NCBI RefSeq assembly: GCF_002086635.1
Contig: NZ_MVHD01000049.1
Location: forward strand, 1 to 44,078
Origin: Mycobacterium alsense
Lineage (GTDB): Bacteria > Actinomycetota > Actinomycetes > Mycobacteriales > Mycobacteriaceae
Length of the DNA stretch: 44,078 bases
Direction: 5' to 3'
Positions 6,636 to 16,746 of the stretch are shown here, one piece after another; position 1 is the stretch's first letter; every line of letters starts with the position of its first letter. The notes below the pieces were generated by a model. It was not told the DNA's origin and did no database searches. It was given only the letters and a program-made list of their open reading frames with translations. The position numbers and the translations under genes are program-made.

Positions 6636-8846
6636 CCGACGAAGAAACCGGGCCGCGAAGCAGACTCCCGCGAACCAGATGCCGGCGAAGACCAGCCCAC
6701 GCTGGCCACCGTGTGGCCGGGCAACCCCTATCCGCTCGGCGCCTCCTATGACGGTGCGGGGACCAACTTTTCGCTGTTCTCCGAGATCGCCGAGAAGGTC
6801 GAGCTGTGTTTGATCGGCTCCGGCGGCGGCGAGACGCGGGTGCCCCTCGAAGAGGTCGACGGGTACGTCTGGCACGCCTACCTGCCGAACATCACGCCGG
6901 GCCAGCGCTACGGATTCCGCGTGCACGGCCCGTTCGATCCCGCGGCCGGCCACCGCTGTGACCCCAGCAAGCTGCTGCTGGATCCGTACGGCAAGGCCTT
7001 CCACGGCGACTTCGACTTCGGGCAGGCGCTCTACTCCTACGACCTGGCCGCGGTCAACCTCGACGTCGACGACGGCGCGGACCCCGGGACCCCGCCCATG
7101 GTGGACTCGCTCGGCCACACCATGACCAGCGTGGTGAGCAACCCCTTCTTCGACTGGGGGTCCGACCGCGCGCCACTGACCCCGTACCACGAGACCGTCA
7201 TCTACGAGGCCCACGTCAAGGGCATGACGCAGACCCACCCCGGCGTCCCCGCGGAGCTGCGGGGCACCTACGCCGGGCTCGCGCACCCGGTGATCATCGA
7301 GCACCTCAAGTCGCTCGGCGTCACCGCCATCGAGCTCATGCCCGTGCACCAGTTCATGCACGACGCGCGGCTGCTGGACCTGGGGCTGCGAAACTACTGG
7401 GGCTACAACACGTTTGGCTTCTTCGCCCCCCACAACCAATACGCGGCCAACCGCCGCTCCAGCGTCGCCGAGTTCAAGTCCATGGTGCGCAGCTTTCACG
7501 AGGCGGGCATCGAGGTCGTCCTCGATGTGGTGTACAACCACACCGCCGAGGGCAACCACCTCGGCCCGACGATCAACTTCCGCGGCATCGACAACGCCGC
7601 GTACTACCGGCTCGTCGACGAGGATCTGCGGCTGTACAAGGACTACACCGGCACCGGCAACAGCCTCAACCCCCGCCACCCGCACGTGCTACAGCTGATC
7701 ATGGATTCGCTGCGCTACTGGGTCACCGAGATGCACGTCGACGGCTTCCGCTTCGACCTGGCCGCCACGCTGGCCCGCGAGCTGCACGACGTCGACCGGC
7801 TGAGCGCATTTTTCGACCTGGTGCAGCAGGATCCGGTGGTCAGCCAGGTCAAGCTGATCGCCGAGCCGTGGGACGTCGGCGAGGGCGGCTATCAGGTCGG
7901 GAATTTCCCGGGTTTGTGGACCGAGTGGAACGGGAAGTATCGCGATACTGTGCGTGACTACTGGCGGGGGGAGCCCGCAACCCTGGGCGAGTTCGCCTCC
8001 CGGCTGACCGGATCGTCGGACCTCTACGAGGCCACCGGCCGGCGCCCCAGCGCCAGCATCAACTTCGTCACCGCCCACGACGGGTTCACGCTGGCCGACC
8101 TGGTGTCCTACAACGAAAAACACAACGAGGCCAACGGCGAGGACAACCGCGACGGGGAAAGCCACAACCGGTCGTGGAACTGTGGCGTGGAGGGTCCCAC
8201 CGACGATCCCGACATCCTGGCGCTGCGCTACCGCCAGATGCGCAACTTCTGGGCGACCCTGATGGTCAGCCAGGGCACGCCGATGATCGCTCACGGCGAC
8301 GAGTTCGGGCGCACCCAGAACGGCAACAACAACGTCTACTGCCAGGACTCCGAATTGTCGTGGATGGACTGGTCATTGGTGGACAAGAACTCGGATCTGC
8401 TGGCGTTCGCGCGCCGGGCGACCGCGTTGCGCAAGAACCATCCGGCGTTTCGCCGGCGCCGGTTCTTCGCGGGCCAGCCGATCCGCAGCGGCGACGAGGT
8501 CCGCGACATCGCCTGGCTGACGCCGAGCGGGCGGGAGATGACGCACGAGGACTGGGGCGAGAGCTTTCACAAGTGCGTGGCGGTGTTCCTCAACGGGGAG
8601 GCCATCACCGCGCCCAACGCCCGCGGCGAGCGGGTGGTCGACGACTCGTTCCTGTTGTGCTTCAACGCCGACGACCAACCGGTGGAATTCGTCATGCCGC
8701 ACGGCGACTACGCGCGGGAGTGGACCGTGGAGCTGGACACCAACGAGGCCACCGGCAGCAAAAACGGGGCCGATCAGGTGGTGGCCGCCGAGGCGACGGT
8801 CCCGCTGCCCGCGCGCTCGCTGCTGGTGCTTCGTAAGACGCTGTGA
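6633..8846 (+). CDS. treX: Glycogen debranching enzyme TreX
   Basis: TreX hydrolyses alpha-1,6 branches of glycogen-type glucans in the cytoplasm and supplies linear maltooligosaccharides to TreY. The 737-residue protein has an N-terminal CBM48-like domain (NPYPLGASYDGAGTNFSLFS, about 25-125), a GH13 barrel and a C-terminal beta domain. GH13 motifs are intact: DVVYNHTAEG, GFRFDLA with nucleophile Asp375, IAEPWDVG with acid/base Glu411, and TAHDGF with Asp483. It closely resembles M. tuberculosis TreX. The three bases between its stop and treY indicate an operon. Confidence 0.95.
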   Translation: MPTKKPGREADSREPDAGEDQPTLATVWPGNPYPLGASYDGAGTNFSLFSEIAEKVELCLIGSGGGETRVPLEEVDGYVWHAYLPNITPGQRYGFRVHGPFDPAAGHRCDPSKLLLDPYGKAFHGDFDFGQALYSYDLAAVNLDVDDGADPGTPPMVDSLGHTMTSVVSNPFFDWGSDRAPLTPYHETVIYEAHVKGMTQTHPGVPAELRGTYAGLAHPVIIEHLKSLGVTAIELMPVHQFMHDARLLDLGLRNYWGYNTFGFFAPHNQYAANRRSSVAEFKSMVRSFHEAGIEVVLDVVYNHTAEGNHLGPTINFRGIDNAAYYRLVDEDLRLYKDYTGTGNSLNPRHPHVLQLIMDSLRYWVTEMHVDGFRFDLAATLARELHDVDRLSAFFDLVQQDPVVSQVKLIAEPWDVGEGGYQVGNFPGLWTEWNGKYRDTVRDYWRGEPATLGEFASRLTGSSDLYEATGRRPSASINFVTAHDGFTLADLVSYNEKHNEANGEDNRDGESHNRSWNCGVEGPTDDPDILALRYRQMRNFWATLMVSQGTPMIAHGDEFGRTQNGNNNVYCQDSELSWMDWSLVDKNSDLLAFARRATALRKNHPAFRRRRFFAGQPIRSGDEVRDIAWLTPSGREMTHEDWGESFHKCVAVFLNGEAITAPNARGERVVDDSFLLCFNADDQPVEFVMPHGDYAREWTVELDTNEATGSKNGADQVVAAEATVPLPARSLLVLRKTL

Positions 8847-8849
8847 CGC

Positions 8850-11174
8850 ATGGCCTTACCCGTCCTGTCCACCTACCGGCTGCAGCTGCGCGGCGAGGCG
8901 AGCGGGTTCGCGTTCACCTTCGCCGACGCGGAGAACCTGCTCGACTATCTCGACGACCTCGGGGTGTCGCATCTGTACCTGTCGCCGATCCTGACCGCGG
9001 CCCGCGGGTCCAACCACGGCTACGACGTCACCGACCCGACGACCGTCTCGGCGGAGCTGGGCGGCCCCGACGGGCTGGCGAGCCTGTCCGCGGCGGCCGC
9101 CGAGCGCGGCATCGGCCTGATCGTCGACATCGTCCCCAACCACGTGGGCATCGACGACCCGCAGCAGAACGCGTGGTGGTGGGACGTGTTGCGGCACGGG
9201 CGGGACTCGCGGTACGCGGCGTTCTTCGACATCGACTGGGACTTGGACGACGACGGTCGAATCGTGTTGCCGATACTGGGTTCTGACGACGACGTGGCCG
9301 ACCTGAAAGTCGACGGCGAGCAGCTGCGCCTGGGCGATTTGACGCTGCCCATCGCGCCGGGCACCGGCGTGGGCACCGGTCCGGAGGTCCACGACCGCCA
9401 GCACTACCGGATGATCGGCTGGCGAAACGGGGTGTGCGGCTACCGGCGCTTCTTTTCGATCACCTCACTGGCGGGGCTGCGTCAGGAAGATCGTGCGGTG
9501 TTCGACGCCAGCCACGCCGAGGTCGCCCGCTGGTTCGCCGAGGCCCTGGTGGACGGGGTGCGCATCGACCATCCCGACGGATTGTCCGATCCCTGCGGGT
9601 ATTTGGCCCGGCTGCGGGAGCTGGTCGGCCCGGACCCGTGGATCGTCATCGAGAAGATCCTGGCCGTCGACGAGGCGCTCGAGCCAACGCTGCCGGTCGC
9701 CGGCACCACCGGCTACGATGCGCTGCGGCAGGCGGGCGGGGTCTTTGTCGACCCGGCGGGGGAACCTGCGCTCACCGCGCTCGTCGACTCGGCCGGCATG
9801 GATTACCGGTCCATGCCGAAGCTTTTGGCCGAGCTCAAGATCCGCGCGGCCACCGACACGCTGGCCAGCGAGCTGGCCAGGCTGCGCCGGGCCGTCGCGG
9901 CCGCGGCGGGCACCGATCACCCGCTGCTGCCCGAGGCGATCGCCGCCCTGCTCACCCACGTCGGCGTCTACCGCAGCGACTACCCCGGCCTGGTCGCCCT
10001 GCTGCCGACCGCGCTGGCCGAAACCCAGGCGCAATCGCCACGACTGGGGCCCGCGCTGGAGGTGCTCGCCACGGCATTGGCCCATGACGGGGCCCAGGGC
10101 GGGGCCCAGGGTGGCGAGCCCGCCACCCGGCTGCAGCAGCTGTGCGGCGCGGTGACCGCCAAGGCCGTCGAGGACTGCCTGTTCTACCGCGACGCCCGGC
10201 TGGTCTCCCTCAACGAGGTGGGCGGCGAACCGCACCGCTTCGGCGTGGGACTGGCGGAGTTTCACCACAGCGCCGCCGTGCGCGCCAAGTTGTGGCCGCA
10301 GGCGATGACGACGCTGACCACCCACGACACCAAACGCGGCGAGGACGTGCGGGCCCGGATCGGCGTGCTGTCCCAGGTGCCGTCGCTGTGGACCGAGTTC
10401 CTCGCCCGCTGGGAGGTCCAGGCCCCCTCCCCCGACCCCGCGACCGGACAGTTCCTGTGGCAGAACATCTTCGGCGTGTGGCCCGCGGGCGGTCAGGTCA
10501 CGGACGAGCTGCGCGAACGGCTGCACGCCTACGCCGAAAAGGCCATCCGGGAGGCGGCCTGGCACACCTCGTGGCACGACCCGGACGCGACCTTCGAGGA
10601 CGCGGTGCACGGCTGGCTGGACACCGTGCTCGACGGCCCGGTGGCGGGCCAGCTGACCGAGCTGGTGGCCAAGCTCAACCCGCATGCCGCGAGCGACGCG
10701 CTGGGCCAGAAGCTGCTGGCGCTGACGATGCCCGGAGTTCCGGACATCTACCAGGGCACCGAGCTGTGGGACGACAGCCTCGTCGACCCCGACAACCGGC
10801 GCGCCGTCGACTACGCCGCCCGCCGGGCGGCGCTGAAAGAGTTGAAGCACCCCAAGATTCGCGTCGTCACCACCGCGCTGCGGGTGCGGCGCGCCCACCC
10901 GGAGACATTCCTGCGCGGCGGCTACGCCCCCGTGCTCGCCGACGGCGAGGCCAGCGAGCACGTCGTGGCGTTTCGCCGGGGCGAGGACATCGTCGTCGCG
11001 GTGACCCGCTGGACCGTGCGGCTGGCCGAAACCGGCTGGGGCAACACGGTGCTGCCCCTGCCCGACGGCACCTGGAAGGACGCGCTCACCGGGGCCGTCG
11101 CGGACGGGCCGACATCGGCCGCGCAATTGTTCGCCGACCTGCCCGTGGCGCTGTTGGGGCGCCATCATGACTGA
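8850..11174 (+). CDS. treY: Maltooligosyl trehalose synthase TreY
   Basis: TreY is an intramolecular transglucosylase that turns the reducing-end alpha-1,4 bond of a maltooligosaccharide into alpha,alpha-1,1, giving maltooligosyl trehalose. The 774-residue protein begins with the typical STYRLQL motif and carries GSNHGYDVTDP, VDIVPNHVGI, VRIDHPDGL (nucleophile Asp240), WIVIEKIL (Glu268) and TTHDTKRGEDVRARI (Asp493). It overlaps the start of treZ by eight bases, consistent with translational coupling. A Gly/Ala-rich stretch near residue 412 (AHDGAQGGAQGGEP) contains a small in-frame duplication. Confidence 0.95.
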   Translation: MALPVLSTYRLQLRGEASGFAFTFADAENLLDYLDDLGVSHLYLSPILTAARGSNHGYDVTDPTTVSAELGGPDGLASLSAAAAERGIGLIVDIVPNHVGIDDPQQNAWWWDVLRHGRDSRYAAFFDIDWDLDDDGRIVLPILGSDDDVADLKVDGEQLRLGDLTLPIAPGTGVGTGPEVHDRQHYRMIGWRNGVCGYRRFFSITSLAGLRQEDRAVFDASHAEVARWFAEALVDGVRIDHPDGLSDPCGYLARLRELVGPDPWIVIEKILAVDEALEPTLPVAGTTGYDALRQAGGVFVDPAGEPALTALVDSAGMDYRSMPKLLAELKIRAATDTLASELARLRRAVAAAAGTDHPLLPEAIAALLTHVGVYRSDYPGLVALLPTALAETQAQSPRLGPALEVLATALAHDGAQGGAQGGEPATRLQQLCGAVTAKAVEDCLFYRDARLVSLNEVGGEPHRFGVGLAEFHHSAAVRAKLWPQAMTTLTTHDTKRGEDVRARIGVLSQVPSLWTEFLARWEVQAPSPDPATGQFLWQNIFGVWPAGGQVTDELRERLHAYAEKAIREAAWHTSWHDPDATFEDAVHGWLDTVLDGPVAGQLTELVAKLNPHAASDALGQKLLALTMPGVPDIYQGTELWDDSLVDPDNRRAVDYAARRAALKELKHPKIRVVTTALRVRRAHPETFLRGGYAPVLADGEASEHVVAFRRGEDIVVAVTRWTVRLAETGWGNTVLPLPDGTWKDALTGAVADGPTSAAQLFADLPVALLGRHHD

Positions 11175-12903
11175 ATTCCGCGTCTGGGCCCCCAAGCCCG
11201 AGCTGGTGCGCCTTGACGTCGACGGTGCAGTGCACCCGATGACGCGCTCCGCCGACGGCTGGTGGCACGCCGACGTCGGCGCGCCGGCGGGGGCCCGGTA
11301 CGGATTCCTGCTCGACGACGACCCCACCGTGCTGCCCGACCCCCGTTCGCCCCGCCAGCCCGACGGGGTACACGAGCGCTCGCAGCTGTGGGACCCCGCC
11401 GCGGCGCCGTGGACCGACGGCGACTGGCCGGGCCGGCCGGTCGAGGGCTCGGTGATCTACGAGTTGCACCTCGGCACCTTCACCGGCGCGGGCACGTTCG
11501 ACGCCGCCATCGAAAACCTGGATCGCCTGGTCGATCTCGGGATCGACTTCGTCGAGCTGATGCCGGTCAACTCCTTCTCCGGCACGCACGGCTGGGGCTA
11601 CGACGGCGTGCTGTGGTACAGCGTCCACGAGCCCTACGGCGGGCCCGACGGGCTGGTCCGGTTCGTCGACGCCTGCCACGCGCGCGGCCTGGGCGTCCTG
11701 ATCGACGCCGTGTTCAACCACCTCGGCCCGTCGGGGAACTACCTCCCCCGGTTCGGCCCCTACCTGTCGTCGGCGAGTAACCCGTGGGGCGAGGGCATCA
11801 ACATCGCCGACGCCGACTCCGACGAGGTGCGCCGCTACATCATCGGCTGCGCGCTGCGCTGGATGCGTGACTTCCATGCCGACGGCCTGCGGCTGGACGC
11901 CGTGCACGCGCTGGTGGACACCACCGCCATCCACATCCTCGAGGAACTCGCCACCGAAACCGACTGGCTGGCACGCGAACTGGGGCGCCCGCTGTCCCTG
12001 ATCGCCGAGAGCGACCTCAACGACCCGCGGCTGATCACCCCGCGCGGACGCAACGGCTACGGGCTGACCGCGCAATGGGCCGACGACATCCACCATGCCA
12101 TCCATACCGCGGTGTCCGGCGAGCGGCAGGGATACTATGCGGACTTCGGCAGCCTGGCCACGCTGGCGGAGACGTTGCGGCGTGGCTACTTTCACGCCGC
12201 CACCTACTCGTCGTTCCGGCGCCGCCGCCACGGCAGGCCCCTGGACACCTCGGAGAAGTCGGGCATCCCGGCCACCCGGCTGGTGACCTACACCTGCACC
12301 CACGACCAGGTCGGCAACCGCGCGCTCGGGGACCGTCCCTCGCAGAACCTGAACCCCGGGCAGCTGGCGGTCAAGGCCGCGCTTGTAATCGGTTCGCCCT
12401 ACACCGCAATGCTTTTCATGGGCGAGGAGTGGGGCGCGTCGACCCCGTTCCAGTTCTTCAGCTCACATCCCGAACCCGAGCTGGCGCGGGCCACCGCCGA
12501 GGGACGCAAGGCGGAATTCGCCGAACACGGCTGGGACGCCTCGAAGCAGGGGGACATCCCCGACCCGCAGGACCCCGAGACCTTCTTGCGCTCCAAGCTG
12601 AATTGGGGCGAGGCCGACTCCGGCGACCACGTCCGCCTGCTCGGCGTCTACCGGGACCTGATCGCCTTGCGGCGCAACGACGCCGATCTGGCCGACCCCT
12701 GGCTGGAGCGGCTCACCGTCGAGTTCGACGAAACCGAGCGCTGGATCGTCGTGCATCGCGGCCGGCTGCGCATCGCGTGCAACCTGGGCGCCGACCCCGT
12801 GGCGGTGCCCGTCACGGGCGAGGTGGTGCTCGCGTGGGGCGAGCCGAAGACCGGCGCCGGGAACACTGTGCTGGAAGGTCATTCGTTCGCGATTTTGCGC
12901 TGA
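11167..12903 (+). CDS. treZ: Maltooligosyl trehalose trehalohydrolase TreZ
   Basis: TreZ releases trehalose from maltooligosyl trehalose and completes the TreX-TreY-TreZ route. The 578-residue GH13 protein starts MTEFRVWAPKPELVRLDVDG with the expected CBM48-like N-domain. It shows GLGVLIDAVFNHLGPSGNY, DGLRLDAVHALV (Asp244), LIAESDLNDP (Glu281) and TCTHDQVGNRALG (Asp380). Its start lies inside the end of treY. In M. tuberculosis the vapBC11 pair lies between treZ and ilvA; here an unrelated gene block follows. Confidence 0.95.
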   Translation: MTEFRVWAPKPELVRLDVDGAVHPMTRSADGWWHADVGAPAGARYGFLLDDDPTVLPDPRSPRQPDGVHERSQLWDPAAAPWTDGDWPGRPVEGSVIYELHLGTFTGAGTFDAAIENLDRLVDLGIDFVELMPVNSFSGTHGWGYDGVLWYSVHEPYGGPDGLVRFVDACHARGLGVLIDAVFNHLGPSGNYLPRFGPYLSSASNPWGEGINIADADSDEVRRYIIGCALRWMRDFHADGLRLDAVHALVDTTAIHILEELATETDWLARELGRPLSLIAESDLNDPRLITPRGRNGYGLTAQWADDIHHAIHTAVSGERQGYYADFGSLATLAETLRRGYFHAATYSSFRRRRHGRPLDTSEKSGIPATRLVTYTCTHDQVGNRALGDRPSQNLNPGQLAVKAALVIGSPYTAMLFMGEEWGASTPFQFFSSHPEPELARATAEGRKAEFAEHGWDASKQGDIPDPQDPETFLRSKLNWGEADSGDHVRLLGVYRDLIALRRNDADLADPWLERLTVEFDETERWIVVHRGRLRIACNLGADPVAVPVTGEVVLAWGEPKTGAGNTVLEGHSFAILR

Positions 12904-12940
12904 GCGGTTTTGCGGCTTCTCGCGCTGCCGGGCCGGGCGA

Positions 12941-12955
12941 TAGGGTCGGTGCATG
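12941..12955 (+). promoter_or_regulatory. Leaderless promoter of the methyltransferase gene
   Basis: TAGGGT (12941-12946), six bases, then ATG at 12953: the same arrangement and hexamer as upstream of treX. It suggests an independent transcription start after treZ. Confidence 0.5.
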
Positions 12956-13609
12956 GTCGAGCAACCCGCGAAAGACTTCGTGCCCGCGGCGCCGCAGTTG
13001 TGGACCTACGACGCGCTCGCATACCTGCTCACGGGCACGCGCCGCTGGCGGCCCGCGTTGCTCGCCCAGGTCGCCCCGGCGGTCGGTGACGTCATCGCCG
13101 ACGTCGGCTGCGGCACCGGCACGCAGCTGCGCCTGATCGCGCGCGCCTGCCCGTCGGCGACGCTGATCGGCATCGATCCCGACGCCGCGATCCGCGGGCG
13201 GGCCCGGGCCAAGCTTGCCGGGGTGACGCCACCGGTCGAGCTGCTGGCCGGATACGCGCGCGACACCGCCGGGCTGCTGCGGGGCCGCGGCGTCACGAAG
13301 GTGTTGTCGTCACTGGTGTTCCATCAGGTGCCGCTCGAGGAGAAGCGCGCGGGGCTGGCCGCGATCCACGTCGGGCTCAACCCCGGTGGCAGCCTGCACG
13401 TCGCCGACTACGGGCTGCAGCGCACCACGAAGATGCGCAAGCGGTTCCGCATCGTGCAGAAGGGCGACGGATTCGACAACACGGAGCCCAACGCGCTGGG
13501 CGTGCTCCCGGAACTGATGGCCGAGGTCGGCTTTGACGAGGTCGAGGAGACGCACGTTTTCGAGACGATCAGCGGGTCGATTTCGATCTACCGCGCGGTG
13601 CGACGGTAG
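12953..13609 (+). CDS. Class I SAM-dependent methyltransferase
   Basis: The 218-residue protein has a Rossmann methyltransferase core: motif I IADVGCGTGTQ (about 48-58), an acidic second-strand loop IGIDPDAA, and the LNPGGSLHVADYG post-core strand. It resembles the UbiE/Methyltransf_11-type group and has no membrane segment. The substrate cannot be told. It begins a three-gene plus-strand run with a hydrolase (nine-base gap) and a DNA glycosylase. Confidence 0.85.
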   Translation: MVEQPAKDFVPAAPQLWTYDALAYLLTGTRRWRPALLAQVAPAVGDVIADVGCGTGTQLRLIARACPSATLIGIDPDAAIRGRARAKLAGVTPPVELLAGYARDTAGLLRGRGVTKVLSSLVFHQVPLEEKRAGLAAIHVGLNPGGSLHVADYGLQRTTKMRKRFRIVQKGDGFDNTEPNALGVLPELMAEVGFDEVEETHVFETISGSISIYRAVRR

Positions 13610-13618
13610 CGCCGGCGC

Positions 13619-14848
13619 ATGGCCCGGAAAGTCCCGATCCCGCCCGATCTCATCGGCGGCGACGTCGAAGACGGGTACGGAAAGGTCGCCGACGCGTTCC
13701 GTCGCAACCTGAGCAGCGGTCAGGAGGTCGGCGCTGCGATCGCGGTCTACCGGGAGGGCCGCAAGGTCGTCGATCTGTGGGGCGGTTACCGCAACGGGAT
13801 CACCCAAACCCCGTGGGAGCAGGACACCCTCGTCAACGTGTTCTCGACCACCAAAGGCGTTGCCTCCCTTACCGTTGCGGTGGCCGCCGCCCGAGGGCAC
13901 CTCTCGTATGACGCCAAGGTGGCCGCCTATTGGCCGGAGTTCGCGCAGTGCGGAAAAGAAGCGATCACCGTGCGGCAACTGCTCGCGCATCAAGCCGGAC
14001 TGGTCGCGATCGACCCGCCGCTCACGCTGCAGGAATTGGCCGACCCGTCGAAGGTGTCGGCGAAGCTGGCCGCGCAAGTGCCGGCCTGGACGCCCGGAAC
14101 ACGCCACGGCTACCACGGCATCACGCTCGGCTGGTACGAAGGCGAGCTGATCCGCAGGGTAGACCCCACGGGGCGCTCACTGGGTCGATTTTTTGCCGAG
14201 GAGATAGCCCGTCCCCTGGGCCTCGACTTCTACATCGGACTACCGGCCTCGATCGACCGCGATCGCATCGCGCATTTGCACGCCTGGTCGTTCCCGAAGG
14301 TCCTCCTCCACATGAACACGATGCCGCCCCGGTTCGCGCTGGCGTTGTCCAACCCGCTCGGCCTGACCGCCCGCTCGCTGATTTTCGTCAAGGGGATCAA
14401 CAATCCCGACGCGTTCAATCGCGACGAGCTGCGCGTGGTCGAGATGCCCGCGGTCAACGGCACCGGGACCGCGCGATCGATCGCCAGACTGTATGGCAGC
14501 GCCGCCACCGCCGACCCGGTACTCGGCCTGGGCGCAAGCACCCTGGACGCCCTGAAACTGCCCGCACTGCCGCCGACGAACGGGCTGCGCGACAAGGTGC
14601 TGCACGTCGACACCACGTTCTCGCTGGGCTTCAACAAGCCCATTCCCGCGTGCACGTTCGGTTCGTCGGCGAATGCCTTTGGGACGCCGGGAGCGGGCGG
14701 CTCGTTCGGATTCGCCGACCCGGACACCGGCATCGGATACGGCTATGTGATGAACAAGCTGGGCTTTCACCTGGTCAGCGACCCAAGGGAACTCGCGCTG
14801 CGTAACGCGCTGTTTCACGATGTCCTTGGGACGAGGCCGCAAACGTGA
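13619..14848 (+). CDS. Beta-lactamase-fold serine hydrolase (family VIII esterase / Lip type)
   Basis: The 409-residue protein has the class C beta-lactamase/EstB fold used by many mycobacterial Lip esterases. The SxxK nucleophile motif is STTKG (about 79-83), the Tyr motif is in YHGITLGW, and GTPGAGGSFGFADP matches the third active-site motif. There is no signal peptide, so it is probably cytoplasmic. Family VIII members hydrolyse short-chain esters; the substrate here is unknown. It is probably co-transcribed with the upstream methyltransferase and the downstream glycosylase. Confidence 0.85.
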   Translation: MARKVPIPPDLIGGDVEDGYGKVADAFRRNLSSGQEVGAAIAVYREGRKVVDLWGGYRNGITQTPWEQDTLVNVFSTTKGVASLTVAVAAARGHLSYDAKVAAYWPEFAQCGKEAITVRQLLAHQAGLVAIDPPLTLQELADPSKVSAKLAAQVPAWTPGTRHGYHGITLGWYEGELIRRVDPTGRSLGRFFAEEIARPLGLDFYIGLPASIDRDRIAHLHAWSFPKVLLHMNTMPPRFALALSNPLGLTARSLIFVKGINNPDAFNRDELRVVEMPAVNGTGTARSIARLYGSAATADPVLGLGASTLDALKLPALPPTNGLRDKVLHVDTTFSLGFNKPIPACTFGSSANAFGTPGAGGSFGFADPDTGIGYGYVMNKLGFHLVSDPRELALRNALFHDVLGTRPQT

Positions 14849-14870
14849 ACCACGGCGGCAACACCCCGCT

Positions 14871-15449
14871 ATGAGCGAGATCCGGTTCACGCGCGACGAA
14901 CTGCAACGGTTCCGGGGTAAAACCCTGCCCGACCTGATCTCCGACGAAGTCCGACTGCTGTTCGTGGGAATCAATCCCGGCCTGAGAACCGCTGCGGTGC
15001 AGGCTCATTTCGCCCCCCGCGGCAACCGGTTCTGGCCGGCGCTGCACCGCGCCGGCATCACCGACCGCCTGATCGACGCCTCGTCCGGCCTCGCGCCGGC
15101 CGACCGAAACTACCTGCTGCGTCGCGGGATTGGCATCACGAACCTCGTGGAGAGGGCGACCGCGAACGCGGACGAACTCACCGCCGACGAACTCGTCGAG
15201 GGGGGACGAAAACTGCACCGTACGATCCGACGGTTCTCGCCCCGGGTCGTCGCCGTCCTGGGCATCACCGCCTACCGCCTGGCCTTCGGCGACCGTGGGG
15301 CGAAGGCGGGCAAGCAGGTATCGCCCTACCCGGCCACCGAGCTGTGGGTGGTCCCCAATCCGAGCGGCCGCAACGCCCACGCGTCGCTGCCCGGCCTCGC
15401 GGCCGCCTACGGCGAGGTCGCCCGCGCCGCGGGCATCCCTACACGCTAG
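14871..15449 (+). CDS. Mug-type G/U mismatch-specific DNA glycosylase (UDG family 2)
   Basis: Family members remove uracil or thymine mispaired with guanine and start base-excision repair. The 192-residue protein has the two family-2 motifs: LLFVGINPGLRTA (catalytic GINPG, about 28-32) and VVPNPSGRNAH, where enteric Mug has NPSGLNR. ATG 14871 is chosen because the protein begins with MSEIRFTRDEL at the usual distance from motif I; an in-frame TTG at 14820 would lie inside the previous gene. Its last 11 bases overlap the convergent MocR gene. Confidence 0.85.
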   Translation: MSEIRFTRDELQRFRGKTLPDLISDEVRLLFVGINPGLRTAAVQAHFAPRGNRFWPALHRAGITDRLIDASSGLAPADRNYLLRRGIGITNLVERATANADELTADELVEGGRKLHRTIRRFSPRVVAVLGITAYRLAFGDRGAKAGKQVSPYPATELWVVPNPSGRNAHASLPGLAAAYGEVARAAGIPTR

Positions 15450-16746
15450 AACGACCGGTCCCGCGCACCGAGTCGGCGATGGCGTCGGCCAGCGGCTCGA
15501 GCTCGTCGGCGCGCAGATCGGCGACGGTGACGCGGATGCCCGGCGCCGTGCGGATCCGGAACCGGGAGCCGGGCGCCGCCGCCCAGCCCGCGCCGATCAG
15601 GCGGGTGATCGCGACCGTCTCGTCGGGCACCGGGACCCACACGTTGAGCCCGGAACGGCCGTGTGCGGCGACGCCCCGCGCGGCCAGCGCGGCGCGCAGC
15701 CGCGTGCGGTTGTCGGTGTATCTCCCCTCGGCCTCGAGGACGCGGCGCGTGGCCGCCCCGTCCGACCACAGGCTCACCGCGAGGTCCTGCAGCAGGTGGC
15801 TCACCCAGCCCGGCCCGAGCCGCAGCCGGCCGTGCACGCGCTCGATGGTGCGGCGGTCGCCGGCGAGCACGGCGACGCGCAGGTCGGGGCCGTAGGCCTT
15901 GGACGCCGAGCGCACGAAGGCCCAGTGGCCGGTCGATCCGGCCAGCGTGTGCAGTGGCGCCCCGGCGATGCCCGCGCAGTGGTCGTCCTCGACGAGCAGC
16001 ACCTCGCGACCGGCCAGCAGGCCGCGCAGCGCATCCGCGCGCTCCGCCGACAGCGCCGCACCGGTCGGGTTTTGCGCGCGATTCGTGACGACCACCGCGC
16101 GCACGCCGCGCTCCAGCGCGCGAGCCAGGTCGGCGGCGAGCGGCCCGTCGTCGTCGACCCGCATGGGCTCGGCCGAAAGACCCAGCGCGGCAAGCAAATC
16201 CAGCAGGTTGGCCCAACCGGGGTCCTCGACGGCCACGCGGTCGCCCGGGCGCAGGTGCGCGGTGAGGGCCCGCTCGATGCCGTCCAGCGCGCCGCTGGTC
16301 ACCGCCAGGTGTCCGGCGGGGACCCCGTCCGCGCCGAGGGTCGCGCGGGTGTGCGCGACCAACGCGGGCGACACCGGTTCCTCCCCGTAGAGCAGCGCCC
16401 TGGGGCGCGGTGCGCCCGCGAGCGCGATCGGCAACAGTGCGGGGTCCGGGTTGCCCGTCGACAGATCGCGGACGCCCGCGGGGACGTCGATCCCGAGCAG
16501 CGAGCGGGGCGTGGTCGCCGGGCGGTGCCGCACCCGGGTGCCGCGCCGCCCGCCCGTCTCGACGGCCCCGCGCTCGCGCAGCAGGCGGTACGCCGCGGCC
16601 ACGGTGTTCGCGTTGACGGCGAGCCGGCCGGCCAGCTCGCGGATCGGCGGCAGGGCGGCGCCGGGTGCCAGCGCGCCGCCCGAAATGGCCTCTTCCACGC
16701 TGGCGGCTATGGACTCGGCACCCGTCCCGCTATATTGTACTGGCAC
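15439..16746 (-). CDS. MocR/PdxR-type regulator: GntR winged helix fused to aminotransferase domain
   Basis: The 435-residue protein joins an N-terminal GntR winged helix (about 1-75; LPPIRELAGRLAVNANTVAAAYRLL) to a fold-type I aminotransferase-like domain. It has NPTG, the acidic EDDH that replaces the common DDY, and a PLP lysine in SASKAYGPDLR. MocR proteins sense PLP or amino compounds and usually control a divergent gene. Here that is the flavin split-barrel gene at 16788, a PNP-oxidase relative, which fits a PdxR-like role, although the ligand is not proven. The start is GTG 16746, and the operator-like repeats run over its first codons, suggesting autoregulation. Confidence 0.85.
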   Translation of the reverse strand: MPVQYSGTGAESIAASVEEAISGGALAPGAALPPIRELAGRLAVNANTVAAAYRLLRERGAVETGGRRGTRVRHRPATTPRSLLGIDVPAGVRDLSTGNPDPALLPIALAGAPRPRALLYGEEPVSPALVAHTRATLGADGVPAGHLAVTSGALDGIERALTAHLRPGDRVAVEDPGWANLLDLLAALGLSAEPMRVDDDGPLAADLARALERGVRAVVVTNRAQNPTGAALSAERADALRGLLAGREVLLVEDDHCAGIAGAPLHTLAGSTGHWAFVRSASKAYGPDLRVAVLAGDRRTIERVHGRLRLGPGWVSHLLQDLAVSLWSDGAATRRVLEAEGRYTDNRTRLRAALAARGVAAHGRSGLNVWVPVPDETVAITRLIGAGWAAAPGSRFRIRTAPGIRVTVADLRADELEPLADAIADSVRGTGRSSV